A DNA stretch of 64,000 nt from Paenibacillus sp. D2_2 (GTDB taxonomy: Bacteria; Bacillota; Bacilli; Paenibacillales; Paenibacillaceae). The stretch covers positions 5,251,001 through 5,315,000 of the forward strand of contig NZ_CP133605.1 in NCBI RefSeq assembly GCF_031199965.1, written 5' to 3'. The notes below the pieces were generated by a model. The model searched no databases. It worked only from the letters and a program-made list of their open reading frames with translations, and had not been told where the DNA came from. Below, in pieces: positions 9,917-19,950 of the stretch. Every line of letters begins with the position of its first letter. Within the stretch, counting starts at the first letter, position 1. The position numbers and the translations under genes were made by a program.

Positions 9917-11417
9917 CAATGGTGACATTAATCTGGCCGCCGATTCCATGAATCGCACATATATTTTCTTGTTCATGAAGGACTTCTTCTCGATCAACTT
10001 CGTAGAGAACAAATCCCGCTCAAAATCCTTCACCATCTTGGCTACACTATCGCTCTGAACAAGCAATGCGTTCACTTCAAAATTCAAATGGAAGCTGCGC
10101 ATATCCATATTGGCTGTACCTACCGTCGCCACTTCCCCATCGACGATGAGCAGCTTGGAATGAAGGAAGCCCTTCTCATACTCATAGATCTTCACCCCAA
10201 CCTCAAGTAGGGACGGAAAATAAGAATGAGAAGCGAGAAACGGTAGCCATTTATCCGGCCGCGCTGGGAACAGGATACGTACATCGATCCCTGACATCGC
10301 TGCGACCTGCAGAGCAGAGAGATATCATCATCCGGTATGAAATACGGAGTGGCCAGCCACACCGACTTCTTGGCTGATGTAATCATAGCAAAGAAGAGAT
10401 TCTTCAGCGTCCGGCTCTCGTTATCCGGCCCGCTCGGAATGATCTGAATCGCCCCGCCGCAGCCAGGAACCAATTCGGGCGATAAATACTGCTGATCCAT
10501 AATTCGCTCGCCATATACGTAATGCCAGTCCTGCAGAAATATAATCTGCAGGGACCTCACGGCCTCCCCTTTGACCAACATATGCGTATCGCGCCAGAAG
10601 CCATAGTTCTTATTGCGGCTCAAGTATTCGTCCCCTACATTAAGCCCGCCGATAAAGCCTGTTGTGCCATCAATGACCACGATTTTACGGTGGTTGCGAT
10701 AGTTGACCCGGCTCGACAGCGCCAGAAAGCGCATCGGCCGTACACTCCGACCTTAACTCCAGCAGCCCGAAGTTCATTAATAAATGATTTTGAGAGCCCA
10801 ATGCTGCCGACAGCATCATACATGAAGCGTACCTCGACACCTTCGCGAGCTTTATCGATTAACGTCTTCTGAATTTCTCGGCCAATCGCATCGGCACGGT
10901 ATATATAGTACTCCATATGAATATGATGCTTAGCTAGTTTCAGCTCCCTGAGCAATGTCGAGAACGTCTCTTCCCCATTCGTTAACACTCTCGTACGGGA
11001 AGCCATAGAGAATGGCGTGCGGGCTAGACGCTGCGATAATTGCAGCATTCTCTGCTGGGCAGGCGTGAACTGAGATAGATCACGAGGTAACATGGTGGCG
11101 CTGTTATCAATTCGCTCGTAGCTCATTTGGTCCTGCTCCGCCTTGCGGTCGAATTTTCTTCTCTTGAAATAATTCTGGCCAAGCAGAAAATAGAGCACCA
11201 AGCCGACTACCGGCAGCAGTGCCAACACCAGGATCCAGGCTAGGGTACTGGAAGGATTACGGTTCTCCATGAATATAGCCAAACTGATCGTAATTACCGT
11301 CAGTGTCTGAAAAATACTGACCAGCATCCCTCCAAATTTACCGAATATACCAAATCCGAAAAAGTAGAACGCAAATAATATGATTGCGATCAATATGATC
11401 TGTAATCCACGTCTCAT
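9911..11417 (-). CDS. cls: Cardiolipin synthase (PLD family; two frame breaks)
   Basis: A membrane enzyme that condenses two phosphatidylglycerols to cardiolipin. Two N-terminal transmembrane helices are followed by a short PLDc_N region (NPSSTLAWILVL) and two HKD motifs, NHRKIVVIDG and LHSKLLIVDGE, each followed by the family asparagine (GGLNVGD; GTANMDMRS). Breaks lie at 10735-10740 and 10318-10324; adding one base at each restores ~502 residues. The ATG at 11417 is chosen because AGAGG sits eight bases upstream. A TTG at 11435 lacks a ribosome site. Confidence 0.93.
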
Positions 11418-11535
11418 AACGGTACCTCTCTTCAAAAATACATGATCCTATTGTACATGAAGCTTGTCTTTCTTCCCACAGAATTTATGAGAATCCCTTG
11501 TTTGCCGCCAGTTTCGGCTTATTGGTGCAGCAAAT

Positions 11536-11588
11536 TTGTATCCCCATTTTTTTGTACTATAATGATTCTGACTCAGGAGTCAGAATCA
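11536..11588 (+). promoter_or_regulatory. Promoter and palindromic operator of the tetR-RND operon
   Basis: The -35 is TTGTAT (11536-11541) and the -10 is TATAAT (11558-11563), with a 16-base spacer. Directly after the -10 lies an 11-bp inverted repeat, TGATTCTGACT (11563-11573) and AGTCAGAATCA (11578-11588), around CAGG. A repressor bound there would cover the transcription start. Its place in front of a TetR gene suggests autoregulation. Confidence 0.7.
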
Positions 11589-11623
11589 GTACTTATAAGT
11601 CAGAACGGGAAGGAGGTCACTCA

Positions 11624-12537
11624 TTGTCTAGCAAATCTGACGACAAGAAACAGTTAATCTTGAGAACTGCCATGCAATTGTTCGCGGCAAAAGGCTCTTC
11701 TGCAACATCGATGCAAGAAATCGCAGAGTTGTGTGGAATGTCCAAGGGGAGTCTATATCTGCATTTCAAATCCAAGGATGAGCTGGAGCTTAGCCTCTTT
11801 CACTACTGCGTCCAGATGCTTCAAGCCGAATTGCTTCAGGTTGAGCAGGAAACGGATTTGTCGCCGCGAGACAGACTGATTCGTGCTGTCGAAGTATTAT
11901 TTGAGCTGGTTCTTGAGCTAAGAGAGTTCTTGCTGATGCAATTTAAGGAATGGATCGTAAAAGGGAACATCTATAAGTACCCGACATCATGAATAATAAT
12001 AATGCGAAGTTACTCCATTATACCAAAAAAGCACTTATATCCGCTTATGGAGAAATAATTGACCCTTATATGACCGATCTGATCATCTTCTCCCATGGCA
12101 TGATTGGTACTTACGCCAAACTGGTATTCGATCATAACATGACCACAAATACGCACCGAATTGCCGTCTATCTGATCGATATACTGGATTCAACTGTAGA
12201 ACTCCTGCTAAAGACTCGGCCCGAGCCATTAATACCAGAAGTACTTCTTTACAATTTCGGAAAATGCGGAGAGAACAGTCCTGAGCCGGTGAAGCATCCC
12301 CTTCTCACTATCAAAGAAATGAAGGAACTTCTAGAGAAAGAAAGCGGAGACGCTGGCGAGCGTGAACAAGGGATTGAAGCACTGCACATTCTTGAAGAAG
12401 AATTGCTGCGACCTCGGCCTCGCCGAGTCATTCTGAAAGGTATGGTTGCCGCGATGGAAGACCTTGATCTCCCGCAGATAGAGAGCAGCCTCGAGGAGCT
12501 GCAAAGATTGCTGCGACCATATTATGCCCAAGCGTAA
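11624..12537 (+). CDS. TetR/AcrR-family repressor (one frame break)
   Basis: An N-terminal TetR helix-turn-helix is clear: LRTAMQLFAAKGSSATSMQE, then GMSKGSLYLHFKSKDEL. The remaining ~220 residues form the variable ligand domain. The frame breaks near 11985-11990 (CCGACATCATG needs one more base), joining YKYPTS to MNNNNAKLL and giving ~304 residues, long for TetR but typical of regulators paired with SwrC-like exporters. The start TTG at 11624 has AGGAGG seven bases upstream. The RND exporter follows 49 bases after the stop, and the operator at 11563-11588 precedes it, so control of the exporter is the likely job. Confidence 0.88.
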
Positions 12538-12586
12538 TATAAGATCAACTTATTAATAGGAGAAAGAGAGGAGCAGAACCCTGCTT

Positions 12587-15500
12587 ATGAAGAGCATTAT
12601 TAATTTCTCAATCCGCAATAAATTTGCGGTTTGGCTGCTGACGATCATTGTTACAGTTACTGGTCTATACAGCGGCCTGACGATGAAGCAAGAAAGCATT
12701 CCTAATATTGATGTTCCTTACCTTAGTATTACAGCCATCTATCCTGGAGCAGCGCCAGAGGGCGTCGTTCAGGATGTAACCAAGCCGCTCGAACAAAGAT
12801 TGCGTAATGTCGACGGCGTTAAGACGATCACTTCAACCTCGATGGAGAATGCATCTTCCCTCTTCATTGAATTTCAATATGGCAAGAATCTAGACAATGC
12901 TACAGCATCTGTTCGTGAGGCGCTGAACGACGTACAGCTACCGGACGGTGTTAAGAAACCGCAAATCACAAGATTCAGCCTGAGCTCGATGCCAGTTATC
13001 TCACTCAGCGTATCCGATACGGAATCAGGCAATCTGGAGTCCCTCACTCGGCTGATCAATAACGAGATTGGTCCCGCTCTGGAGGATCTTGATGGCGTTG
13101 CCTCCGTGCAGATTGCCGGACAATATGTCAAGGAAGTCAGCCTAAAGTTCAATCAGGCAAAAATGAAAGAATTAGGCCTTAGCGAAGATACCGTTAAGGG
13201 AATCGTACAAGGCTCGGCACTGCGTGTTCCGCTCGGTCTGTTCAATATGGAACAGTCACAGAAAGCCGTCGTCGTTGATGGCAACATCATCACCGTCGAT
13301 GATCTGAAGAATCTGGCCATTCCAGTCATTCCAAGTGCCTCCTCCGGTACTCCAAACGGAAGTGGAGCGGCTGGCGGACAGGGCAATATGCCTTCAGGTG
13401 CTCCAGGGGCAGCCGATGCAACTCCTGCCGCAGGCAGTGGCAATGAGGCTGGCGCAGCTCCACAGGGCGCAATGGGAGCCATCCCGGTTGGGATACCAAC
13501 AGTAAAGCTTAGCGATATCGCCGATATCCAGACGATCGGTAAAGCTGAATCAATCTCACGTACGAACGGCAAGGAATCGATAGGCATTCAGATTGTCAAA
13601 GATAACGATGCCAATACGGTAGATGTCGTTAACCGCGTTAAGGACAAAACTGAAGAACTTCAGAAGCAATACGGTCATATCGGTTTCACCGTGATGCTCG
13701 ACCAAGGACAGCCGATTACGGACTCTGTAAATACGATGCTAATGAAAGCCGTATTCGGAGCTTTGTTCGCAGTATTGATCATCCTGATCTTCCTGCGGAA
13801 TTTACGCTCGACGATCATCTCCATTATTTCTATCCCGCTCTCGCTACTGATTGCGGTCCTGCTACTGAAGCAGATGGATATTACGCTTAATATGATGACG
13901 CTTGGAGCGATGACAGTCGCTATCGGACGGGTTGTCGACGACTCGATCGTCGTCATCGAGAATATTTACCGTAGGATGTCGCTTACCGGCGAGAAGCTGA
14001 GTGGCGGCAAGCTGATCGTAGCGGCTACGAGTGAAATGTTCGTTCCGATCATGTCTTCTACCATCGTAACGATCGCCGTCTTCCTGCCGATGGCATTCGT
14101 AAGCGGCATGGTTGGCCAATTGTTCAAACCGTTCGCCCTTACAATGGTATTCTCACTGTTGGCATCGTTACTCGTCGCTATTACCCTTGTTCCGGCGCTG
14201 GCTCATACCCTGTTCCGCAAGGGCTTGAAAAACACATATGACCATGACAGCAATCCGAAAGGCCTGGCGCTTTATTATAAAAAAGCTCTTAATTGGTGTC
14301 TGTCACATAAATTAATTACCTTCGGTGCAGCCGTCTTGTTGCTCGTCGGCAGCTTGTTCCTAACCCCGCTAGTCGGTGTAAGCTTCTTGCCGGAGCAAAG
14401 TGATAAATATGTAATGGTAACTTATTCGCCGGCTCCTGGTGAGCTGCTTGAAGATGTAGAAGCTAAAATGCAAAAGGTTGAGAAATATGTCCTGAATCAA
14501 CCAGACGTAGAGAAATGCAGTACTCCATCGGCGGAAGCAATCCGATGGGCATGGGATCGTCTAACTCGGCACTCTTCTATATCGGTTATGATAAGGATAC
14601 GAAGAAGTTCGATGATGTGAAGAATGAACTGATTGAAGGCTTAAAGAAAGAAATACCTGATGGCAGCTGGTCGGATATGTCTGCGATGATGATGGGCGGC
14701 CTGGGCGGAAGCTCCCTCAGCATCAACGTATTTGGAGATAGTCTAGAGCAGATTCAACCCGTCTCTGATCAGATCCTGAAGTGGATCGAGGAAGACTCGA
14801 AGCAGTTCGAGAAAGGCAAGACCAGCCTATCCGAGACCTATGATCAATATACCCTGGTTGCAGATCAACAGAAGCTGAGCTCACTCGGACTCACCGCAGG
14901 CCAGATCGCTATGAAGCTTAGCCCAACTCACGAACGTCCGGTATTGACAGAAGTGGATATTGACGGCAAGAACTATAATGTCTACATTGAAACGGACAGC
15001 AACACTTATTCCAGTATTGCAGATATCGAGAATGAGACAATAACCTCACCACTTGGTATGAAGGTACCTATCAAAGAAGTAGCGAAAGTCGAGAAAGGAA
15101 CTTCTCCGAACTCGATCACGCGTATAGATGGCAAGATGGTCGTTGAAGTAAGCGCGAATGTGCTGACTTCGGACGTACAAAAGGCATCCACATCCTTGCA
15201 GGACAAAATCGACAAGATGGATATGCCAGAAGGCGTAACCGTTAAGTTCGGTGGCGTAACCGAACAAATTAACGACACCTTCGGCCAGTTGGGCATTGCG
15301 ATGCTCGCAGCGATTGCCATTGTATACTTCGTTCTGGTTGTAACGTTTGGTGGTGGCTTAGCACCGTTCACCATTCTGTTCTCCTTGCCGTTTATCGTCA
15401 TCGGTGCCATTGTTGGCCTATTGATTGGTGGCGAGACGCTGAACGTATCCGCATTGATGGGCGTATTGATGCTCATCGGTATTGTCGTCACGAACGCGAT

Positions 15501-15804
15501 CGTATTGATCGACCGTGTTATTCATAAAGAACGCGAAGGTCTTACGACCCGGGAAGCGCTGCTTGAAGCCGGAGCTACCCGCTTGCGTCCAATTCTTATG
15601 ACAGCTCTAGCTACGATCGGTGCTCTGTTACCGCTCGTAACAGGTATGGAGAACAGCGCAGGTATTATATCGCGTGGTCTCGGTATTACCGTTATCGGCG
15701 GTCTCATCAGCTCCACGCTGCTGACACTCGTGATCGTGCCGGTTGTCTATGAATTCTTGATGAAATTCCGCCGGCGTGGCCCGGTAACCCATGATTTAGA
15801 TTAA
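12587..15804 (+). CDS. RND-family efflux transporter, SwrC/AcrB-like (one frame break)
   Basis: A proton-driven exporter of ~1072 residues with 12 predicted helices and two large extracellular loops. It starts RNKFAVWLLTIIVTVTG and has the HAE1 signature RVVDDSIVVIENIYRR in helix 4, whose aspartates relay protons. The C-terminal half has GVLMLIGIVVTNAIVLID. A break at 14513-14515 (AAA needs AAAA) restores DVEKMQYSIGGSNPMG. Residues ~250-300 are an unusual insert rich in Gly, Ala, Pro and Ser in the first periplasmic-type loop. In B. subtilis the homologue exports surfactin; the substrate here is unknown. Confidence 0.92.
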
Positions 15805-15828
15805 AACGAATTATTCAGCATAAATAAA

Positions 15829-15865
15829 GAAGACCACTGCAGCAAATAACGCTGCAGTGGTCTTC
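15829..15865. terminator. Bidirectional terminator between RND exporter and TorD-like gene
   Basis: A perfect 15-bp stem (GAAGACCACTGCAGC with GCTGCAGTGGTCTTC, 7-base loop) lies between two convergent genes, with AT-rich flanks on both sides. Confidence 0.85.
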
Positions 15866-15887
15866 TACTATTCATTCGAAATATTGA

Positions 15888-16574
15888 TTAATGAAGCTGG
15901 GCACGCCATGCTTGCAATCTATTCAAATCTTCATTCAGAAATTCATTCATCATCTCAGCCAGCCCGATATACAACGGACTGGTGGTGGCCGCAGTCAAGC
16001 TGGATGTAAATCCTTCCGTCCACTTCAACAAATGCGACTCCAGGAACCTGATTTGCAGATCCAGTCCTTCCAGAAGACTTTGATGCAGATTTAACTTATC
16101 CAGCATTTCCTCCGACATGACAGCCATATACTCCAACTCCAGGGCGATATTGTCATCTCGCTCCCCATTTAGCTTATTAAATACGATGCCACTTTCCATA
16201 TAGAACGTTCTAATATCTGAAGCGCATTCTAACGCATCGATCCCTTCCTCTCGGGCCCGGTACAAGCTCTCGCAAGTCGGCACCTTCGCTGTTGGACCCA
16301 TGAACAAGCGTTCAAACTCCTCGGCCTCACTATAACAAGCCCGGCGAATTTCGTTCTCCGGTATGCTCTCTAAATAATTGATCAATCTGCGACCGCCACT
16401 ACTCATAGGAACGGTGTTGTTCAACTCCACCTGGCTATGCCACTGTGCAATCAGAGACATACGAGGCGGTCTTCCCAAGAAATCCACCAGCAGCCGGTAT
16501 CCCCAGCCCCTAAGCTTCAGCCACTTAGCCTGATCCTGCGATATGACAACCTGTTCAGTGAACAACATAGTCAT
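15888..16574 (-). CDS. TorD/DmsD-family molybdoenzyme chaperone
   Basis: A 228-residue all-helical protein of the TorD/NarJ family, which holds apo-molybdoenzymes for cofactor insertion and, for Tat substrates, proofreads export. Recognisable segments: EAEEFERLFMGPTAKVPTCESLYR (the loop after the second helix pair), then LELEYMAVMSEEM and FLESHLLKW. It lies near mobA and, 9 kb away, a molybdopterin oxidoreductase on the same strand. That enzyme has no Tat signal, so the true client may be elsewhere. The terminator at 16650-16679 separates it from mobA. Confidence 0.75.
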   Translation of the reverse strand: MTMLFTEQVVISQDQAKWLKLRGWGYRLLVDFLGRPPRMSLIAQWHSQVELNNTVPMSSGGRRLINYLESIPENEIRRACYSEAEEFERLFMGPTAKVPTCESLYRAREEGIDALECASDIRTFYMESGIVFNKLNGERDDNIALELEYMAVMSEEMLDKLNLHQSLLEGLDLQIRFLESHLLKWTEGFTSSLTAATTSPLYIGLAEMMNEFLNEDLNRLQAWRAQLH

Positions 16575-16649
16575 TTTGGTTCATCTCCCTCTTCTATTCT
16601 GCGAAATATATATACAAGTTCAAACACACTTATACCACTTTATAAAAAA

Positions 16650-16679
16650 GATGACTTCCTTATTCTGTCGGAAATCATC
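16650..16679 (-). terminator. Terminator or attenuator between mobA and the TorD-like gene
   Basis: On the minus strand GATGATTTCC pairs with GGAAGTCATC (one mismatch) and TTTTTT follows. It lies after mobA and upstream of the TorD-like gene, so it either ends mobA transcription or attenuates read-through. Confidence 0.65.
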
Positions 16680-16769
16680 TCTCTTCCATATACCGACACA
16701 TGATTAAGGGGTATCATGTATCTATACTTCCATTATATCCTAATGAAAACGCTTTACTTGCGATATATA

Positions 16770-17402
16770 TCACAACATTGTTACAGTTCTGACCCATTCA
16801 TAATCCTCTATATGATTCATATTAAATTGCAGCATTCGTTCCGTGTCGCCGAGCTTATCAGCCAGATCCGCCCCATCTATATAGTCAACACGAAGACTAG
16901 CCACCCATTCGCTCATTCGGAGTCTTCCATTCTCTAGAGCAAGCTGCAATCCCGGTAGCACATCTCGACTATACGCCGCCAGTAAAGGCTGGATCCTTCC
17001 GCCAGCTTGGACAATGATGGCCTGGACACGCCCTTCTTGCTCGATAGAAGCATTCTCCTTCTCCACTTGTGCCACCCGCTCTACAATGGCTTCAAAGACA
17101 CCTCTATGGACAAAAGGCATATCACAAGCCACTGCCAGGTTCCACTCTGTAATTGATACCTTTAATCCGGCATGTAATCCAGCAAGTGGGCCCATGTCCG
17201 GGTATTGATCAGCTACAACCTCTAAGCCAAGATGGTTATAATCATCGTGCTGTCCGCCTGCGATCAATATCTGCTGCGCTACCGGATTCAGTTCTCCGAT
17301 CATCCTCTCAATAACCGTTATGCCGTTCAATGTCAGCAGCGCTTTATTGGTTCCCATACGACTTGACCTGCCACCCGCTATAATAATTGATGTGATCTCC
17401 AC
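16770..17402 (-). CDS. mobA: Molybdenum cofactor guanylyltransferase
   Basis: MobA attaches GMP to molybdopterin to make the MGD cofactor used by DMSO-reductase-family enzymes. The 210-residue protein opens IIIAGGRSSRMGTNKALL, the nucleotidyltransferase GTP-binding loop with the catalytic lysine. It also has DQYPDMGPLAGLHAGL and ACDMPFVHRGV, the metal-binding aspartate region. The start is GTG at 17402 after AAGGTGG. It is transcribed toward the TorD-like gene and divergently from the MFS gene. MGD supply fits the molybdopterin oxidoreductase at 24945. Confidence 0.93.
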   Translation of the reverse strand: MEITSIIIAGGRSSRMGTNKALLTLNGITVIERMIGELNPVAQQILIAGGQHDDYNHLGLEVVADQYPDMGPLAGLHAGLKVSITEWNLAVACDMPFVHRGVFEAIVERVAQVEKENASIEQEGRVQAIIVQAGGRIQPLLAAYSRDVLPGLQLALENGRLRMSEWVASLRVDYIDGADLADKLGDTERMLQFNMNHIEDYEWVRTVTML

Positions 17403-17550
17403 AGATTATCCACCTTCTATTTATAAATAATGTAAGATTAAAGAAAACTTGGTTTGTATCCCTTTTCATCTGTGTGTTAAATTGATGCTATAGAACTTTT
17501 GCATCAGGGTCAATCAGGACACCTCTTCGAACAACCACCAATAGAAAGGA

Positions 17551-18765
17551 ATGGCGCTTTTGCCGGACAATCAACATCAATCGTCCTCTTTGCTATCATT
17601 GGGACTTCTGAATTTTTTCATCTATGGGACAACGGTTATCTTTGCAGCCTTCTTTCAATTATATTTGCAGGATATCGGAATGAACAAGCTGGAGATCGGT
17701 ATTCTGATCTCGGCCGGACCGCTCATCTCTCTGCTGGCTCATCCCTTCTGGAGACTGATGAGTGATCGATCCCACAATATCCGGTTAATCCTGCTTGTCA
17801 TGCTGATCGGCTTGCTCGCGATTGGTCATCTTTTGTTCAGAGTAGATACTTTTCAAATGCTATACATTGTGGTTATGCTGGTCTTCTTCTTCCAGAGTCC
17901 CTTGCTCTCGCAGAGCAACAGCCTGACTCTGGGATATGTGACCGATTCCAATCAGAGATTTGAGACCTATCGGTTATGGGGCTCCTTCGGTTGGGCAACC
18001 GCTGCTCTTGCAGCGGGAATTACGATCGATGCGACAGGAAAAAATGGCTTCTCCTTGCTGTTCAGCATTATGCTCATCCTGTCGATCAGCTCGACTTTAG
18101 TTCTTCCTTCATCTCGTTATACGGCGGATATGCCTTGGATCAGCGGAAGAGAATTCCGACAGGTACTGAAGAACAAATATTTTGTCCTCTTTATCGTGCT
18201 CGGGCTCTTCGTGGCCATACCCAACTCTATCAACGCCCTGTTCATGCCTTTGTTTATTAGCGATCTGGGCGGCAATAGACTTTCGGTTGGAATAGCGGTG
18301 TTCCTGTCCACACTGCTTGAGATGGCCGCCTTCGTTCTGTTAAACCGTTATCTGAAGAACAAAATAACTTATTTGATCGGCACCCTAACGATTGTAAGCA
18401 TTCTGTTCGCCTTGCGTTGGAATCTGATGGCTGACGCTACACATCCCACCCAGATTATCATCATTCAACTGCTACATGCGATCACCTTTGGCGGATTCTT
18501 CTATGTCGGTACACGGTCGATCGCCTTGTTCCTCCCCAGCTCGTCGCGGGCTGCAGGACAAGCGGTATACAGCTTCATGCTTAGCGGGGTGACCGGGATC
18601 GTTGCAGGTCTTCTTGGCGGATTCACTTTTCAGGACTTCGGGCCTGTAATCATGTATCAAATGGGAATGATGATGACCCTCTTCGCAGCGATTGGCTTCG
18701 GAGCACTATGGTATCATTTCCATAAGAATGGTTATCCGCCCGTGATCTCACAACACAAATCATAA
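17551..18765 (+). CDS. MFS transporter (MFS_1-like/PPP-type)
   Basis: A 404-residue carrier with about 12 hydrophobic segments and an MFS loop after helix 2 (FWRLMSDRSHNIR). The first helix FFIYGTTVIFAAFFQLYLQDIG and segment SFGWATAALAAG resemble the sugar/phenylpropionate-type MFS_1-like group. The substrate is not identifiable. The ATG at 17551 directly abuts AAAGGA, so the TTG at 17560, with better spacing, may be the real start. It is divergent from mobA and ends in a strong terminator. No frame break. Confidence 0.8.
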   Translation: MALLPDNQHQSSSLLSLGLLNFFIYGTTVIFAAFFQLYLQDIGMNKLEIGILISAGPLISLLAHPFWRLMSDRSHNIRLILLVMLIGLLAIGHLLFRVDTFQMLYIVVMLVFFFQSPLLSQSNSLTLGYVTDSNQRFETYRLWGSFGWATAALAAGITIDATGKNGFSLLFSIMLILSISSTLVLPSSRYTADMPWISGREFRQVLKNKYFVLFIVLGLFVAIPNSINALFMPLFISDLGGNRLSVGIAVFLSTLLEMAAFVLLNRYLKNKITYLIGTLTIVSILFALRWNLMADATHPTQIIIIQLLHAITFGGFFYVGTRSIALFLPSSSRAAGQAVYSFMLSGVTGIVAGLLGGFTFQDFGPVIMYQMGMMMTLFAAIGFGALWYHFHKNGYPPVISQHKS

Positions 18766-18777
18766 TTATAATCAAAA

Positions 18778-18841
18778 AAAGAAAACAAATCTCCGACCGT
18801 CACGCCCCTTTGGTAACGCCGGTCGGAGGTTTGTTTTCTTT
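18778..18841 (+). terminator. Terminator after the MFS gene
   Basis: A long stem pairs GAAAACAAATCTCCGACCG with CGGTCGGAGGTTTGTTTTC (one mismatch) around an 18-20-base loop. TTTCTTTCTT follows. Confidence 0.85.
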
Positions 18842-18927
18842 CTTGCCACTTCAGTTTACACTATGAAATGCATACCAGAGCAAGCCTTTTTTTTAGAATA
18901 TCGATTTGCCCAGGAGGAAGCACTGTC

Positions 18928-19905
18928 ATGCCGAATATTAAACAAATCGCCAAAGCCGCCGGTGTATCTGTATCTACCGTCTCCCGCGTGCTCAATCAGC
19001 ATCCTTACGTGAGCGAAGCGAAACGAAGAGCGGTTGAAGATGCGATAGAACATCTAAAGTATGCACGGAATATGAATGCTGTCCACCTTATTAAGGGGAG
19101 AACGCAGACGGTTGCCGTTATTCTGCCGCACATCAACCATCCTTACTTCATGAGACTGATGGAGGGCATCGCCGGTGAAGCTCTAAAGTATAACTACCAG
19201 CTAATGTTGTGCCAGACCGCATATAACCATGATGAAGAGCTTAAGGTGTTAGACATGTTGAAGAACAAGCAAATCGACGGAGTCATCATTAGTTCCCGCT
19301 CCGCTTCACTTGATCAGATCGAGCCTTATTCCGCATACGGACCCATACTATTATGCGAGGATGTGAAGGATCGCCTTCTATCCTCTGTCTACTTCGATCA
19401 TTACCTGAGCTTCCAGAGTGCTATAACCTTCCTATGGGAGAAGGGGCACCGAAACATCGGATTCGCCGTCAACCGTTTGAACAATTCCAGCGGCCGTAAA
19501 CGGCTAAGTGCTTACTATGACACTCTGAAAGCATTAGGGGGCAGTGGGCGCGCAGAATGGGTACTGGACGGTTGCCGGGATATGAAGGATAGCGCTGCGA
19601 TCTTCCCTTGGCTGCATAGCTTGGATGAGCGGCCCACCGCCTTGCTCATTACAGGAGATGAAGTCGCCGCTGGTTTTCTGCTCACCGCTCCAGAGCATGG
19701 ATTCCGAGTTCCAGAGGACATTGCCATCATCGGCTTTGATAACCAGCCGATCTCGGAATTGCTTGGCATCACGACGATTGATATTCAATTGAATGATATC
19801 GGTGCCCGAGCCTTTGCAATCATTTATAAGCAAATTACGAATCGGGCAGAAGGGCCTTCCGTCGAGAGATTCCAATTCAAATTGATTGAGCGAGGAACCG
19901 CATAA
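18928..19905 (+). CDS. LacI-family transcriptional regulator
   Basis: A 325-residue repressor-type protein with the LacI headpiece at the extreme N-terminus (IKQIAKAAGVSVSTVSRVLN) and hinge region. A periplasmic-binding-protein-like effector domain follows (AVILPHINHPYFMRLMEGI; later IAIIGFDNQPISELLGITTI). ATG 18928 is chosen because AGGAGG lies ten bases upstream and the headpiece begins there; an earlier in-frame ATG at 18868 has no site. The gene stands alone, so its sugar operon is probably elsewhere. The ABC transporter at 55760 is a candidate only by inference. Confidence 0.9.
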   Translation: MPNIKQIAKAAGVSVSTVSRVLNQHPYVSEAKRRAVEDAIEHLKYARNMNAVHLIKGRTQTVAVILPHINHPYFMRLMEGIAGEALKYNYQLMLCQTAYNHDEELKVLDMLKNKQIDGVIISSRSASLDQIEPYSAYGPILLCEDVKDRLLSSVYFDHYLSFQSAITFLWEKGHRNIGFAVNRLNNSSGRKRLSAYYDTLKALGGSGRAEWVLDGCRDMKDSAAIFPWLHSLDERPTALLITGDEVAAGFLLTAPEHGFRVPEDIAIIGFDNQPISELLGITTIDIQLNDIGARAFAIIYKQITNRAEGPSVERFQFKLIERGTA

Positions 19906-19916
19906 AGCCCTTAGTG

Positions 19917-19945
19917 TGTGATCAAAAGCTGACTTTTTAAGTTTC
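19917..19945. repeat. Repeat fragment after the lacI-family gene
   Basis: GTGATCAAAAGCTGACTTTTT matches one end of copy D (GTGATCAAAAGCGAACTTTTT). It lies between the convergent stop codons at 19905 and 19951. Confidence 0.6.
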
Positions 19946-19950
19946 CAATC

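Noticed and set aside
12587..15804. Programmed frameshifting in the RND gene or in other broken genes
   Set aside because: Breaks occur in ~23 unrelated genes at ordinary short runs, without slippery heptamers followed by structures; sequence error explains them better.
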